A DNA stretch of 64,000 nt from Bradyrhizobiaceae bacterium (lineage in GTDB: Bacteria; Pseudomonadota; Alphaproteobacteria; Rhizobiales; Xanthobacteraceae). Under the pieces are notes generated by a model, which saw only the letters and a program-made list of their open reading frames with translations, did not search any database and was not told where the DNA came from. Location of the stretch: the NCBI GenBank assembly GCA_020853885.1, contig JADYXZ010000020.1, positions 310,001 through 374,000 on the forward strand, read 5' to 3'. The position numbers were made by a program, and so were the translations under genes. Of the stretch, positions 11,452 through 20,288 are shown in pieces (the stretch's first letter is position 1; each line of letters starts with the position of its first letter).

Positions 11452-12711
11452 TCAGTCCGTCATGGCCATGGCGCGCAGCGCCATGCGCTCGCGGGCGGAG
11501 AGCTTTTGCGTCTCGGATTTGAGCTGGCCGCAGGCGGCGAGGATATCGCGGCCGCGCGGCTTGCGCACCGGGCTCGCATAGCCCGCGTTGAACACGATCT
11601 CGGAGAATTGCTCGATCGTCTCCCAGTCCGAGCATTCGTACTTGGTGCCGGGCCAGGGATTGAACGGGATGAGATTGATCTTGGCGGGGATGCCCTTGAG
11701 GAGCTTCACGAGCGCGCGGGCGTCGGCGGGCGTGTCGTTCACATCCTTCAGCATCACATACTCGAAGGTGATGCGGCGCGCGTTGGAGGCGCCCGGATAA
11801 TGGCGGCAGGCGTCGAGCAGTTTCTTGATCGGGTATTTTTTGTTGAGCGGAACGAGCTCATTGCGCAGTTCGTCGCGCGTGGCGTGCAGCGAAATCGCCA
11901 GCAGCGTGCCGACTTCCTCGCCGAGCCGGGTAATCTCCGGCACGACGCCGGAGGTGGAGACGGTGATGCGGCGCTTGCCGATGGAGAGCCCCTCGCCGTC
12001 GGTGATCGTTTCGATTGCGGTCTTGACGCTGTCGAAATTGTAGAGCGGCTCGCCCATGCCCATGAAGACGATGTTGGTGACGTAGCGCTCGCCTGTGGGG
12101 ACGATCGAACCTTCGAACTCGGGCTTGCCCGAGTTCGATTTTTCAGTGCGCAAGTCGGGCGAGCCCGACTTGCGTGGCGGCGTTGCGCCCGGCCATTCGC
12201 CGAGGCGGTCGCGGGCGATCAGGACCTGGGCGACGATCTCGGCGGCGGTGAGATTGCGCACGAGGCGCTGGGTGCCGGTGTGGCAGAAAGTGCACGACAG
12301 CGTGCAGCCGACCTGGCTGGAGACGCAGAGCGTGCCGCGGTCGCTTTCGGGGATGTAAACGGCCTCGACCTCGTGCGGGCGCTCGCCGGGATTGTCGGCG
12401 GGCAGGCGGATCAGCCACTTGCGGGTGCCGTCGGCGGAGACCTGCTCGACCACGACCTCCGGCCGCTCCAGCGTGAAATGCTCGGCGAGCCTGGCGCGCA
12501 GGTGCTTGGAGACGCTGCTCATCGCCGCGAAGTCGCGGACGCCGCGGAAATAGATCCAGTGCCAGAGCTGGGCGACGCGCATCTTCCGCTCGCGCTCGGG
12601 CACGTCCATTTCTGCGAGCGCAGCGGAAAGTTCCGCGCGGCCGAGGCCCGCGAGTGAGCGGCGCTCGGCCGCTTCGGCGGGCAGGGTGGCTGTTTCGGGA
12701 AAAGCGGTCAT
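11452..12711 (-). CDS. rlmN: 23S rRNA/tRNA adenine-C2 methyltransferase RlmN carrying an in-frame palindromic insertion
   Basis: 419 residues from ATG 12711; an upstream in-frame TTG at 12759 would add 16. RlmN is a dual-specificity radical SAM enzyme that methylates A2503 of 23S rRNA and A37 of some tRNAs. The cluster motif CTLSCTFC has Cys at about 136, 140 and 143. MGMGEPLYN, the catalytic-Cys region and the C-terminal Cys loop ([13 protein letters not shown]) are present. Between the [12 protein letters not shown] helix and [13 protein letters not shown] about 20 residues (181-200, [11 protein letters not shown]...KPEFE) are encoded by two adjacent DNA hairpins (12113-12174). This is an apparent in-frame repeat insertion in a surface loop. 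The rest of the enzyme looks intact. Confidence 0.95.
   Translation of the reverse strand: MTAFPETATLPAEAAERRSLAGLGRAELSAALAEMDVPERERKMRVAQLWHWIYFRGVRDFAAMSSVSKHLRARLAEHFTLERPEVVVEQVSADGTRKWLIRLPADNPGERPHEVEAVYIPESDRGTLCVSSQVGCTLSCTFCHTGTQRLVRNLTAAEIVAQVLIARDRLGEWPGATPPRKSGSPDLRTEKSNSGKPEFEGSIVPTGERYVTNIVFMGMGEPLYNFDSVKTAIETITDGEGLSIGKRRITVSTSGVVPEITRLGEEVGTLLAISLHATRDELRNELVPLNKKYPIKKLLDACRHYPGASNARRITFEYVMLKDVNDTPADARALVKLLKGIPAKINLIPFNPWPGTKYECSDWETIEQFSEIVFNAGYASPVRKPRGRDILAACGQLKSETQKLSARERMALRAMAMTD
12113..12174. repeat. Two-hairpin palindromic element inserted in rlmN coding sequence
   Basis: Hairpin 1 (12113-12138) has a 12-bp perfect stem around core CGGGC-TT-GCCCG. Hairpin 2 (12149-12174) has a 12-bp perfect stem around GTCGGGC-GA-GCCCGAC. 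They are separated by ten bases that include a short T-run. The AGTCGGGC/GCCCGACT core matches the intergenic hairpin at 8870-8917. The element keeps the rlmN frame open. Confidence 0.85.
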
Positions 12712-12777
12712 TTCGCCGGATACATCGGTCCGCTTGGGCTCCGGGTCAATGGCCGGCAAAAAGCAAGCACCGAGGTG

Positions 12778-13302
12778 CTATTTACATTCCTGCGCCGCGC
12801 GGTCGAGCGCCTGGGCAATGCCGGAGAGCGAATAGCGGTCGGTGGTGACATTGCCGCGCGCCGAGGTGCTCTTCAGCACGAGGTCGCGGCCCTTGCGCAT
12901 GGCCTCGATCAGGCGCGCTTCCTCGGCGACGTTGCGGAGCCAGGCGCCGGCCTGGCGCGCGTAGAGGGTGAAGGTATCGTTTCCGATCTGCACCGAGGGA
13001 TCGGCGTCCTCCTTCAGCGGAAAGCCGGCGATGACGCTGAATTCCTGCTTCACGTTGTCGGCCGGGCGGGTGCTGATGAAGATGTAGCCGGGATCGCGGT
13101 TGAGGCCCGTCGGCAGGCGCTCCTTCGGCTGGCTCAGCGCAAAGCAGACGCGCGGCGTCTTGCTCACATAGACGCCCCAGTCGCCGTACTGGCCGATGAG
13201 CGTCGGATTGGGCGCGCCCTGCGCCAGCGCATGCAGCGGGAACAGAAGGACCGCTGCGGCAATGAGGCCGAAGCGGGTGGCGATGTTCGAGCGATCGGTC
13301 AT
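12778..13302 (-). CDS. Invasion-associated locus B (IalB)-family exported protein
   Basis: 174 residues with a cleavable signal peptide (GLIAAAVLLFPLHALAQG, about residues 12-29). The mature part begins with QYGDWGVYV and continues with CFALSQPKE, FISTRPADNVKQEFSVIAGF and FTLYARQAGAWLR, the layout of the IalB/DUF1176-like family of periplasmic proteins common in Rhizobiales. The start is supported by GGGAGG nine bases upstream. Despite the name from Bartonella, free-living relatives carry several copies of unknown function. Two cysteines (near CFAL and the C-terminal CK) could pair. Confidence 0.85.
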   Translation of the reverse strand: MTDRSNIATRFGLIAAAVLLFPLHALAQGAPNPTLIGQYGDWGVYVSKTPRVCFALSQPKERLPTGLNRDPGYIFISTRPADNVKQEFSVIAGFPLKEDADPSVQIGNDTFTLYARQAGAWLRNVAEEARLIEAMRKGRDLVLKSTSARGNVTTDRYSLSGIAQALDRAAQECK

Positions 13303-13534
13303 GGTCGTTGCCTCCCACGATCCACGGAACGAATCCGCGATTGCAGACTATGGTTCTGAATACCTGCCGCCGTCCCCCGATTTCAACCCGCCTGCGGCAA
13401 TCGCCGGAGCCGCCATTGCGGCGGCTGTGGACGCAAACAAAAATGACGCAAAGACGGCGGGAGTGCAAACGGCGGCGGGGATAATGGCGTGGAAGCCTTG
13501 CTGTGTGCGGCGATTCCGCTGCGGTGTGGCTTCC

Positions 13535-13912
13535 TCAGCGCGCGGAGCTGCCGGCGATCTTTTCCAGCGCGCGGCGCGCGGCCTCGCGGTGCTCAGGCAG
13601 GACGTAGGCCGCAATCAACTGGATTGTCGCGGCGATCACCGCCGCGTCGTCGGTGAAGCCGAGCACTGGAAGGATGTCGGGCATCGCGTCCGCCGGCACG
13701 ACGAAATAGGCGAGCGCGCCGAAGATCGCCGCGCGCACGCGCGTCGGCGTCGCGCGGTCGAGCGCGCAGTAATAGGCGGTCAGCGCATCCTCCGCGAACG
13801 GGACGTGCGGCGCGACGCGACGCAGCTTTTGCCAGAAGTCTTTGGCGACACGCGCGCTTTCCGCGCGGGTGCGGCGCGTGAAAGTCCCGGTCTGTTCGGC
13901 GGCTGCAGTCAT
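13535..13912 (-). CDS. YkvA-like DUF1232 membrane-associated protein
   Basis: 125 residues. The DUF1232 signature is visible as ALAYFVVPADAMPDILPVLGFTDDAAV, a hairpin-like hydrophobic segment with the conserved P-D-x-x-P motif. After it come an amphipathic helix and a C-terminal basic end. The function of this widespread family is not known. It is followed, on the same strand upstream, by phhB at a distance of 68 bases. The start at 13912 is an ATG without a strong ribosome binding site. Confidence 0.8.
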   Translation of the reverse strand: MTAAAEQTGTFTRRTRAESARVAKDFWQKLRRVAPHVPFAEDALTAYYCALDRATPTRVRAAIFGALAYFVVPADAMPDILPVLGFTDDAAVIAATIQLIAAYVLPEHREAARRALEKIAGSSAR

Positions 13913-13980
13913 GATTCGCTTAATCCGCGGCTATCCTGTCGGGCAGCAGATGGCCCTTTCATGGCCTGTTCGCAAGTGGC

Positions 13981-14274
13981 TCAGGAACCGGCGAAGCGGT
14001 TCATCGCCTCGGCGAGCTTCACGTCGAGCTCGGTCACGCCGCCGGCGCTGTGGGTGGCGAGCGTCACCTCGACGGTCTTATAGACGTTGAACCATTCGGG
14101 ATGGTGGTCGAGCTTCTCGGCCATCAGCGCCGCGCGGCTCATGAAGCCGAAGGCTTCGTTGAAGTTCCGGAACTCGAATTTCCTGGTGATGGCGTCGCGG
14201 CCTTCCACCTCGCGCCAGCCGGTCAGTTTTGCGAGCGCCTGTTTGCGCGCTTCGCCGGTGAGCTTCTCGCGCAT
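13981..14274 (-). CDS. phhB: Pterin-4a-carbinolamine dehydratase
   Basis: 97 residues, the normal length for PCD/DCoH. It dehydrates 4a-hydroxytetrahydrobiopterin, recycling the cofactor of aromatic amino acid hydroxylases or, in bacteria without these, related pterins. The active-site motif [10 protein letters not shown] and the following [11 protein letters not shown] are intact. AAGGAG lies six bases before the ATG. No phenylalanine hydroxylase gene lies in the window, so the physiological partner is not shown. Confidence 0.93.
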   Translation of the reverse strand: MREKLTGEARKQALAKLTGWREVEGRDAITRKFEFRNFNEAFGFMSRAALMAEKLDHHPEWFNVYKTVEVTLATHSAGGVTELDVKLAEAMNRFAGS

Positions 14275-14282
14275 GAGCCGCT

Positions 14283-14372
14283 CCTTAATTGTTTGCGCGC
14301 GATCCCTCGGGTCGAGCCCGAGGGCATGCTTTTCCGAAAACCGGTTCCCACTTTTCGGGCTCGCGCGCTAGC
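14283..14372. repeat. Rhizobiales-type intergenic palindromic repeat
   Basis: Between thpR and phhB. Contains the hairpin CCCTCGGG-TCGAG-CCCGAGGG (14304-14324) and the motif ending in CCGGTTCCCACTTTTCGGG, a well-known dispersed intergenic repeat of Bradyrhizobium-like genomes (from memory). It reaches the thpR stop codon. Confidence 0.6.
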
Positions 14373-14904
14373 CGAGCAGCGGATAGGCGGCCTCGATGAC
14401 GTAGGGCCCGCCGCCGCTCGACGCCTTCGACGAGAACAGCACGAAGCGGGAGACGTGGAAAGGCGGCAGCCGCACCGGCCCGCGGCTGGCGAGATAGTCG
14501 GCTACCTGGTGCGCAGTGGAATCGCGCAGCCGCGCCAGCGTCACGTGCGGCGCGTACTTGCGCTGCTCCGGCGGCAGGCCGATGCGCTGCAGCAGCCGCT
14601 CGTGCTCGGCCTGCAGTTCCATGAGCGCCGGGTTCGGGCTCGCGGCGGCAAAGACGGCGCGCGGTTTGCGGCCGCCGAACTGGTCGAGCCGGTCGAACGC
14701 GATGTCGAAGGGGCGGCGGCGCACGCCGCCGAGTATCTGCATGACCTCGCGGCCGATGTGGCCTTCCACGTCGCCGATGAAGCGGAGCGTCATGTGATAA
14801 TTGTCCGGATCGATCCAGCGGGCGCCGGGCACGCCGCCGCGCAGGAGCGAAAGATGCTGGGCGACGTCCGGCGGAATCTCGATGCCGGTGAACAGGCGGG
14901 GCAT
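14368..14904 (-). CDS. thpR: RNA 2',3'-cyclic phosphodiesterase (2H family)
   Basis: 178 residues. The two catalytic HxTx motifs of the 2H phosphoesterase superfamily are present as HMTL (in DPDNYHMTLRF) and HVTL (in YAPHVTLARL), at the usual spacing. ThpR hydrolyses 2',3'-cyclic phosphate ends and can ligate tRNA halves in vitro. The gene lies 12 bases after tesA on the same strand, so the two may be cotranscribed. Confidence 0.92.
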   Translation of the reverse strand: MPRLFTGIEIPPDVAQHLSLLRGGVPGARWIDPDNYHMTLRFIGDVEGHIGREVMQILGGVRRRPFDIAFDRLDQFGGRKPRAVFAAASPNPALMELQAEHERLLQRIGLPPEQRKYAPHVTLARLRDSTAHQVADYLASRGPVRLPPFHVSRFVLFSSKASSGGGPYVIEAAYPLLG

Positions 14905-14916
14905 GGCCGGGACTTT

Positions 14917-15573
14917 CTATGCTTTCTTCGCGCGGGCGATCAATGCTTCGACCGCAGGCAAGATGCGCGCCACGATCACGTCGACGCCCGCGGCATTGGG
15001 GTGGATGCCGTCGCCCTGATTGAGCTTCTGGTCGGTCGCCACCCCTTCCAGGAAGAACGGAAAGAAGATCAGGTCGTGCGCTTGCGCCAGTTCCGGATAG
15101 ATGCGGTCGAACGCGGCGGCGTAATCGGGGCCGAGATTGCGCGGCGCCTGCATGCCGGCGAGCAGCACCGGAATCTTCCGCTCCTTGAGGCGTCGGATCA
15201 TGGCTTCGAGTGCCTTGCGGGTGACGGCGGGATCGACGCCGCGCAGCGCATCGTTCGCGCCGAGCTCCAAGATGACCGCGGCCGCGCCGTCCGGCACCGA
15301 CCAGTCGAGGCGCGCGAGGCCGCCCGACGCCGTGTCGCCGGAGACGCCGGCATTGATCACTTCAATGTTATGGCCTCGCTTCCGCAGCGCCGCCTGCAGC
15401 TTGACGGGGAATGCCTCGCCGTCGGCGAGACCGAGGCCCGCCGTCAGGCTGTCGCCGAGGGCGACGATGCGCAGCGGCTCGGCGGCAATAGCGGCAGGGG
15501 CGCACAGAAGCGCCAGCAGTGCTAGGAGGGTTCCGCGCCGCGACAGTGCCGCAATTTTGCCGGAGCCCGTCAT
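14917..15573 (-). CDS. tesA: Multifunctional arylesterase/thioesterase I (SGNH hydrolase), exported
   Basis: 218 residues from ATG 15573. It has an N-terminal signal peptide (TLLALLALLCAPAAIAAEP). SGNH blocks are intact: block I GDSLTAGLG with the nucleophilic Ser, block II glycine in NAGVSGDTASGG, block III GAND, and block V DGIHPN with Asp and His. TesA-type enzymes hydrolyse acyl esters and thioesters in the periplasm. Divergent from an ABC transporter with only 31 bases between start codons, the same association as E. coli tesA with ybbA-ybbP, so the promoters must overlap. Confidence 0.92.
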   Translation of the reverse strand: MTGSGKIAALSRRGTLLALLALLCAPAAIAAEPLRIVALGDSLTAGLGLADGEAFPVKLQAALRKRGHNIEVINAGVSGDTASGGLARLDWSVPDGAAAVILELGANDALRGVDPAVTRKALEAMIRRLKERKIPVLLAGMQAPRNLGPDYAAAFDRIYPELAQAHDLIFFPFFLEGVATDQKLNQGDGIHPNAAGVDVIVARILPAVEALIARAKKA

Positions 15574-15604
15574 CTCACTGTCATGCGCCGAACGGGTCGA
15601 ATGC

Positions 15605-16339
15605 ATGGACCAAACCTCGATCGAACGCCGCCACGACCAGCCCGCCGTCCGCATTGAAGGCGTCGATCTCTCGCTCGGAACCGGCGCCGCCCGCGTACAT
15701 ATCCTCAAGAACGTGTCGCTTCAAATCGCGCGCGGCGAGGCGGTCGGGCTGGTCGGCCCGTCGGGATCGGGCAAGTCGACGCTCCTGATGGTGATGGCCG
15801 GGGTCGAGCGGCCGAACAAGGGCCGCGTGGTCATTGCCGGGCAGGACCTGACCGGTCTCAACGAGGATGCGCTGGCGCGTTTCCGCGGCCGTGCGGTGGG
15901 GATCGTGTTCCAGTCGTTTCACCTCATTCCGACGATGACGGCGCTGGAGAACGTGGCGATCCCGCTCGAGCTCGCTGGACGCGACGACGCGCTCGCGCGG
16001 GCGAAGGCGGAGCTCGAGAGCGTCGGGCTCGGCGAGCGGCTCGAGCATTACCCGGCGCAGCTTTCCGGCGGCGAGCAGCAGCGGGTGGCGCTCGCCCGCG
16101 CGCTTGCGCCGGACCCGGCGATTCTCCTTGCCGACGAGCCGACCGGCAATCTCGACGAGACGACCGGCAGAGAGATCATGGATCTCCTGTTCGCCAAGCG
16201 CGCCGAGCGCGGGGCGACGCTCGTGATCGTCACCCACGATCCGGCGCTGGTGCGCCGCTGCGACCGCTCGGTGCGCATGCATTCCGGCGTGCTGGAGGAA
16301 GTCGGCGTGCAAGAGACCGCGGGCGCGAGCGGACGATGA
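15605..16339 (+). CDS. ybbA: ABC transporter ATP-binding protein, YbbA-like (LolD/MacB class)
   Basis: 244 residues from ATG 15605. Walker A GPSGSGKST, Q-loop FQSFHLIPTMTALENV, signature LSGGEQQRVALARAL, Walker B ILLADEPTGNLD and the H-loop (VTHDP) are complete. The sequence belongs to the LolD/FtsE/MacB group that powers FtsX-type permeases rather than solute uptake. Its stop overlaps the permease start by four bases (ATGA), so the two are translationally coupled. Divergent pairing with tesA supports the YbbA assignment. The substrate is unknown, possibly membrane lipid or lysophospholipid handling. Confidence 0.92.
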   Translation: MDQTSIERRHDQPAVRIEGVDLSLGTGAARVHILKNVSLQIARGEAVGLVGPSGSGKSTLLMVMAGVERPNKGRVVIAGQDLTGLNEDALARFRGRAVGIVFQSFHLIPTMTALENVAIPLELAGRDDALARAKAELESVGLGERLEHYPAQLSGGEQQRVALARALAPDPAILLADEPTGNLDETTGREIMDLLFAKRAERGATLVIVTHDPALVRRCDRSVRMHSGVLEEVGVQETAGASGR

Positions 16340-18906
16340 CAGCGTTTGCGCCCTCGCGCTCCATGTTCTGGCACCGCGTGCTGGCGATGCTGCGGATCGC
16401 CATGCGCGACCTGCGCGGCGGCCTGCGCGGCTTCGGCGTTTTCCTCGCCTGCCTCGCGCTCGGCGTTGCGGCGATCGCCGGCGTGGGCTCGCTCGCTCGC
16501 GGGCTCGCCGACGGGCTTGCGCACGAAGGCGCGGTGATCCTCGGCGGCGACATCGCGTTCTCGCTGGCGCTGCGCGAGGCAAGCGCGGAGGAGCAGGCGT
16601 TCATCGCGAGCCAGGGCCGGGTGTCGCGCGTCGCCACCATGCGGGCGATGGTGCGGGTCGCCGACGGCGAAGCCTCGCTCGTCGAATTGAAGGCGGTGGA
16701 CGATCTCTACCCGCTGACCGGAAAGGTGGAGATCGAGCCGGCGATGCCGCTCGCCGGGGCGCTCATGCAACGCAACGGCGCCTTCGGCGCGCTCGCCGAC
16801 GAGGCGCTGATGGTGCGGCTCGGCATCAAGCCCGGGGCGATCATCCTGATCGGCAATACGCGGGTGCGCATTGCTGGCGTGCTGGTGACGGAGCCGGACA
16901 AGCTTTCGGTGGGCATGGGACTGGCGCCGCGGCTGCTGCTGTCGCAGCAATCGCTGGAAGCGAGCGGCCTGTTGCAGCCGGGCAGCGTGGTGCGCTGGAC
17001 CTATCGCGTGCGGCTTGCCGATCCGAGCGATCCGTCGCTCGCGGCGGTGATGGCGAAGGCGCGCGCGGATTTCCCGGAAGCCGGATGGGAAGTGCGCACG
17101 CGCGCCGGCGCCTCGCCGCGGCTCGAGGACAATGTGCGGCGCTTCGCCGAGTTCCTGACACTCGTCGGGCTGACGGCGCTTCTGGTCGGCGGGGTCGGCG
17201 TTGCCAACGCCGTGAAGTACTACGTCGAACGGAAGCGGCGGTCGCTCGCCACCATGAAGGCCGTCGGCGCGACCGGCGGGGCCGTGTTCTCCATCTATCT
17301 CGCGGAAGTCCTGCTGATCGCGCTCGCTGGCATCGCGATCGGTCTCGCGGTGGGCGCGAGCCTGCCCTATGTCGCCGCCTGGGGATTCGGGCAGATGATC
17401 CCGATTCCGTTCGAGGCGTCGGTTTATCCGCGGGCGCTGCTGCTCGCGTCGGCCTACGGCATCCTCGTCGTGCTCGTGTTCGCGGTCTGGCCGCTCGGGC
17501 GCGCACACGACGTGCCGGTGTCGGCGCTGTTTCGCGACGAGATCGATCCCGACCGGCGGCTGCCGCGGCGGCGCTACATGCTGTTTGCGGCGGCGGCGGC
17601 GATTGCGCTCGTCGCGCTGACCATCCTGACCGCCGAAGTGCAGCGGGTCGCGATCATCTATGTGGTCGCGGCGGCGGCCGTGTTCGTGCTCCTGCGGGTG
17701 CTGGCGATCGGATTGATGGCGCTGGCGCGGCGGCTGCCGCGGGTGCGTTCGATCCCGTTGCGGCTGGCGATCGCGAACGTGCACCGGCCCGGCGCACTCA
17801 CGCCGACGGTCGTGCTCTCGCTCGGGCTCGGTCTCTCGCTCCTCGTCACGCTCGTCCTGATCGAGGACAATCTGCAGCGGCAGCTCACCGGCACCCTGCC
17901 GGCGCGGGCGCCGAGCTTCTTCTTCATCGACGTGCCGTCGGCGGACGCGGGTCGGTTCTCGAACTTCGTGCTGCAACGGGCGAACGGCGCGCGGCTTGAC
18001 GAGGTGCCGCTCCTGCGCGGCCGCATCATCCGCCTGAAGGGCGTGCCGGCCGATCAGGTGAAGCCAGATCCCGATGCCGCCTGGGTGCTGCGCTCGGATC
18101 GCGGCGTCACGTTTTCGAGTACCGTGCCGGAAGGCTCGACGATCACGGCGGGCTCCTGGTGGCCGATCGACTATGACGGCCCGCCGCTCGTCTCCTTCGA
18201 TCAGCGGCTCGCCGAAGGGCTCGGACTCGGTGTCGGCGACATGATCGCCGTCAATGTGCTCGGCCGCACCATCGAGGCGAGGATTGCGAACCTGCGCAAG
18301 ATCGAGTGGGAGACGCTGGGGATCAATTTCGTCATGGTGTTCTCGCCGAACACCTTCCGCGGAGCGCCGCACACGGTGCTGGCGACGCTCACCTTCGATC
18401 ATGGGGCGGATACGGCGACGGAGATCGCGCTGCTGAAAGACACCGCTGCCGAGTTTCCGGCGGTGACGACGGTGCGCGTGAAGGAGGCACTGGAGGCGAT
18501 CAATGCGCTCGTCTCCGATCTTGCGCTGGCGATCCGCGGGGCGAGCGTGATCACGCTGGTCGCGAGCGTGCTGGTGCTGGCCGGGGCGCTCGCCGCCGGC
18601 CATCACAGCCGGGTCTATGACGCGGTGATCCTGAAGACGCTCGGCGCGACGCGCGGGCGTCTCATTCTCGCCTATGGCCTCGAATACGCGATCCTTGGGC
18701 TCGCGACGGCCGCGGTTGCCACGGTCGCCGGCGCGGTCGCGGGGGGGTACGTGGTCGAGCAGGTCATGCGGCTCCGATTCGTGTTCGAGCCGTCGGCGGC
18801 GGCGATGGCGGTAATTGTTGCCATCCTGCTCACGGTGGCGTTCGGGCTCTTGGGCACCTGGCGGGCGCTGGGCGAAAAACCCGCGCAAATCCTGCGAAAC
18901 TTGTAG
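16336..18906 (+). CDS. ybbP: FtsX-like ABC transporter permease, YbbP-like
   Basis: 856 residues, starting in the ATGA overlap with the ATPase gene. There is an N-terminal membrane helix (about 32-50), a periplasmic MacB-type domain, then clusters of helices in the FtsX domain around residues 268-390, further helices around 415-470, a second large extracytoplasmic region, and a C-terminal FtsX domain containing VILKTLGATRGRLILAYGLE. The duplicated FtsX architecture and length match YbbP. With the adjacent ATPase it forms an inner-membrane complex; periplasmic TesA may act on the same material. Confidence 0.9.
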   Translation: MTAFAPSRSMFWHRVLAMLRIAMRDLRGGLRGFGVFLACLALGVAAIAGVGSLARGLADGLAHEGAVILGGDIAFSLALREASAEEQAFIASQGRVSRVATMRAMVRVADGEASLVELKAVDDLYPLTGKVEIEPAMPLAGALMQRNGAFGALADEALMVRLGIKPGAIILIGNTRVRIAGVLVTEPDKLSVGMGLAPRLLLSQQSLEASGLLQPGSVVRWTYRVRLADPSDPSLAAVMAKARADFPEAGWEVRTRAGASPRLEDNVRRFAEFLTLVGLTALLVGGVGVANAVKYYVERKRRSLATMKAVGATGGAVFSIYLAEVLLIALAGIAIGLAVGASLPYVAAWGFGQMIPIPFEASVYPRALLLASAYGILVVLVFAVWPLGRAHDVPVSALFRDEIDPDRRLPRRRYMLFAAAAAIALVALTILTAEVQRVAIIYVVAAAAVFVLLRVLAIGLMALARRLPRVRSIPLRLAIANVHRPGALTPTVVLSLGLGLSLLVTLVLIEDNLQRQLTGTLPARAPSFFFIDVPSADAGRFSNFVLQRANGARLDEVPLLRGRIIRLKGVPADQVKPDPDAAWVLRSDRGVTFSSTVPEGSTITAGSWWPIDYDGPPLVSFDQRLAEGLGLGVGDMIAVNVLGRTIEARIANLRKIEWETLGINFVMVFSPNTFRGAPHTVLATLTFDHGADTATEIALLKDTAAEFPAVTTVRVKEALEAINALVSDLALAIRGASVITLVASVLVLAGALAAGHHSRVYDAVILKTLGATRGRLILAYGLEYAILGLATAAVATVAGAVAGGYVVEQVMRLRFVFEPSAAAMAVIVAILLTVAFGLLGTWRALGEKPAQILRNL

Positions 18907-18963
18907 ACAGGTGCCCGAAAACCGCCGGTTTTAAGCATTCACGGCATCTTACAGTCTATTTAC

Positions 18964-18992
18964 TTGTCGCCATATTTCGTGATCACCATATT
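18964..18992 (+). promoter_or_regulatory. Sigma70-type promoter for the Bax-inhibitor-1 gene
   Basis: TTGTCG (18964-18969), 17-base spacer, CATATT (18987-18992). It lies in a relatively AT-rich gap and would start transcription near 19000, giving an untranslated leader of about 63 bases. Predicted only from sequence. Confidence 0.45.
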
Positions 18993-19062
18993 CAAGCTCG
19001 ATCCGAGGAATGGTCCCGGCAACCTGCCGGGGCCGCGCCCGCTAGGGAAGAGAGGTCCAACG

Positions 19063-19827
19063 ATGTCCGACTACAACCCCAATCCGGCTGCCCGTTACGG
19101 CACGACCGTCGCCCGCGACCGGGTCGCGGTGGACGAGGGCCTGCGCGCGTATATGCTGCAGGTCTACAACTACATGACGATCGGCCTCGCCATCACGGGC
19201 GCGGTCGCGCTCGGCGCATTCATGCTGGCCGTAGCCACCGATCCGGCGACCGGCGCTCGTTCGCTGACCAGCGTCGGCCAGCTCCTCTACGCCAGCCCGC
19301 TAAAATGGGTGGTGATCTTTGCGCCGCTGGCGCTCGTGTTCTTCCTGAGCTTCCGCATCGACCGGCTGAGCGTCGGCGCCGCGCAGGCCCTGTTCTGGAC
19401 GTATGCCGCGCTCGTCGGCCTGTCGCTCTCGGTGATCTTCCTCGTCTTCACGGGGCAGAGCATTACCCGCGTGTTCTTCATTACCGCCGCGTCCTTCGGT
19501 GCGCTCAGCCTCTATGGCTACACGACGAAGCGTGATCTCTCCGGCTTCGGCACGTTCCTGTTCATGGGCCTGATCGGCATCATCATCGCCTTCCTCGTGA
19601 ACATCTGGCTTGCGTCGTCGATGCTGCAGTGGATCGCGTCGGTGGCGGGCGTGCTCGTGTTCGCGGGCCTCACCGCCTACGACACGCAGCAGATCAAGGA
19701 AATGTACTATGTCGGCGACGACGGCACCGTCGCCGGCCGCAAGTCGGTGATGGGCGCGCTGCGCCTCTACCTCGACTTTATCAACCTCTTCATGATGCTG
19801 CTGCATCTGTTCGGAAACCGCGAATAA
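19063..19827 (+). CDS. Bax inhibitor-1/YccA family membrane protein
   Basis: 254 residues from ATG 19063, preceded by AGAGG. Seven hydrophobic segments are visible after a hydrophilic N-terminus; the first helix holds IGLAITGAVALGAFML. The C-terminal part has FAGLTAYDTQQIKEMYY, which carries the conserved Asp of the BI-1 calcium-leak channel family, and ends LYLDFINLFMMLLHLFGNRE. YccA homologues interact with the FtsH protease in E. coli. The gene stands alone with its own promoter and a strong intrinsic terminator. Confidence 0.93.
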   Translation: MSDYNPNPAARYGTTVARDRVAVDEGLRAYMLQVYNYMTIGLAITGAVALGAFMLAVATDPATGARSLTSVGQLLYASPLKWVVIFAPLALVFFLSFRIDRLSVGAAQALFWTYAALVGLSLSVIFLVFTGQSITRVFFITAASFGALSLYGYTTKRDLSGFGTFLFMGLIGIIIAFLVNIWLASSMLQWIASVAGVLVFAGLTAYDTQQIKEMYYVGDDGTVAGRKSVMGALRLYLDFINLFMMLLHLFGNRE

Positions 19828-19849
19828 CGGGTTCCGCATCGCAAGCGAT

Positions 19850-19886
19850 AAGGCCCCGGCAAACCGCCGGGGCCTTTTTATTTTTG
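19850..19886 (+). terminator. Intrinsic terminator after the BI-1 gene
   Basis: Perfect stem GGCCCCGGC / GCCGGGGCC (extended by two A-T pairs) with loop AAACC, followed directly by TTTTTATTTTT. It is one of the clearest rho-independent terminators in the window. Confidence 0.92.
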
Positions 19887-19903
19887 TGTTATGCGAATGC
19901 GAA

Positions 19904-20266
19904 TCAGCGGACGAGGCGCAACGGTTCGATCACGCGCAGCACGCGGTCGAGGTCGTGGCCGCGCTTCAGCGTGTGGCCGGAAGCGTTGACCACTGCGAAC
20001 GCGCCCTGGCGGCGCGCCGGATTCGGATCCTTGACGATGCGGTAGAGCGGCGTTTCGGCGGCGCGGCGAAAGACGGCGAAGACGGCCCGGTCCTTCAGGA
20101 ACTGAATCGCGTAATCGCGCCATTCGCCGGCGGCGACCTTGCGGCCGTAAAGATGGAGAATTCGCTCGAGTTCCCGCCGCTCGAAGGTGACTCGGGGGGC
20201 GGAGGGCTGGGAGGACGCGCTGCGCGCGCGGCCTCCCGGAAAAGATATCGGATCGAGATCGCTCAT
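19904..20266 (-). CDS. DUF2794 domain protein
   Basis: 120 residues from ATG 20266, with GGGAGG six bases upstream. The conserved core is VTFERRELERILHLYGRKVA, then AGEWRDYAIQFLKDRAVFAV and RRQGAFAVV. This small cytosolic protein family is nearly confined to Alphaproteobacteria and has no known function. Its stop lies 18 bases beyond the BI-1 terminator, so the two genes converge. Confidence 0.85.
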   Translation of the reverse strand: MSDLDPISFPGGRARSASSQPSAPRVTFERRELERILHLYGRKVAAGEWRDYAIQFLKDRAVFAVFRRAAETPLYRIVKDPNPARRQGAFAVVNASGHTLKRGHDLDRVLRVIEPLRLVR

Positions 20267-20288
20267 GGCGCCTCCCTCGGCATCCGGC

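Noticed and set aside
13348-13614. Minus-strand frame of 88 codons between the IalB and DUF1232 genes
   Set aside because: It overlaps the DUF1232 gene, lacks a ribosome binding site and shows no domain; the short hydrophobic stretch is probably chance.
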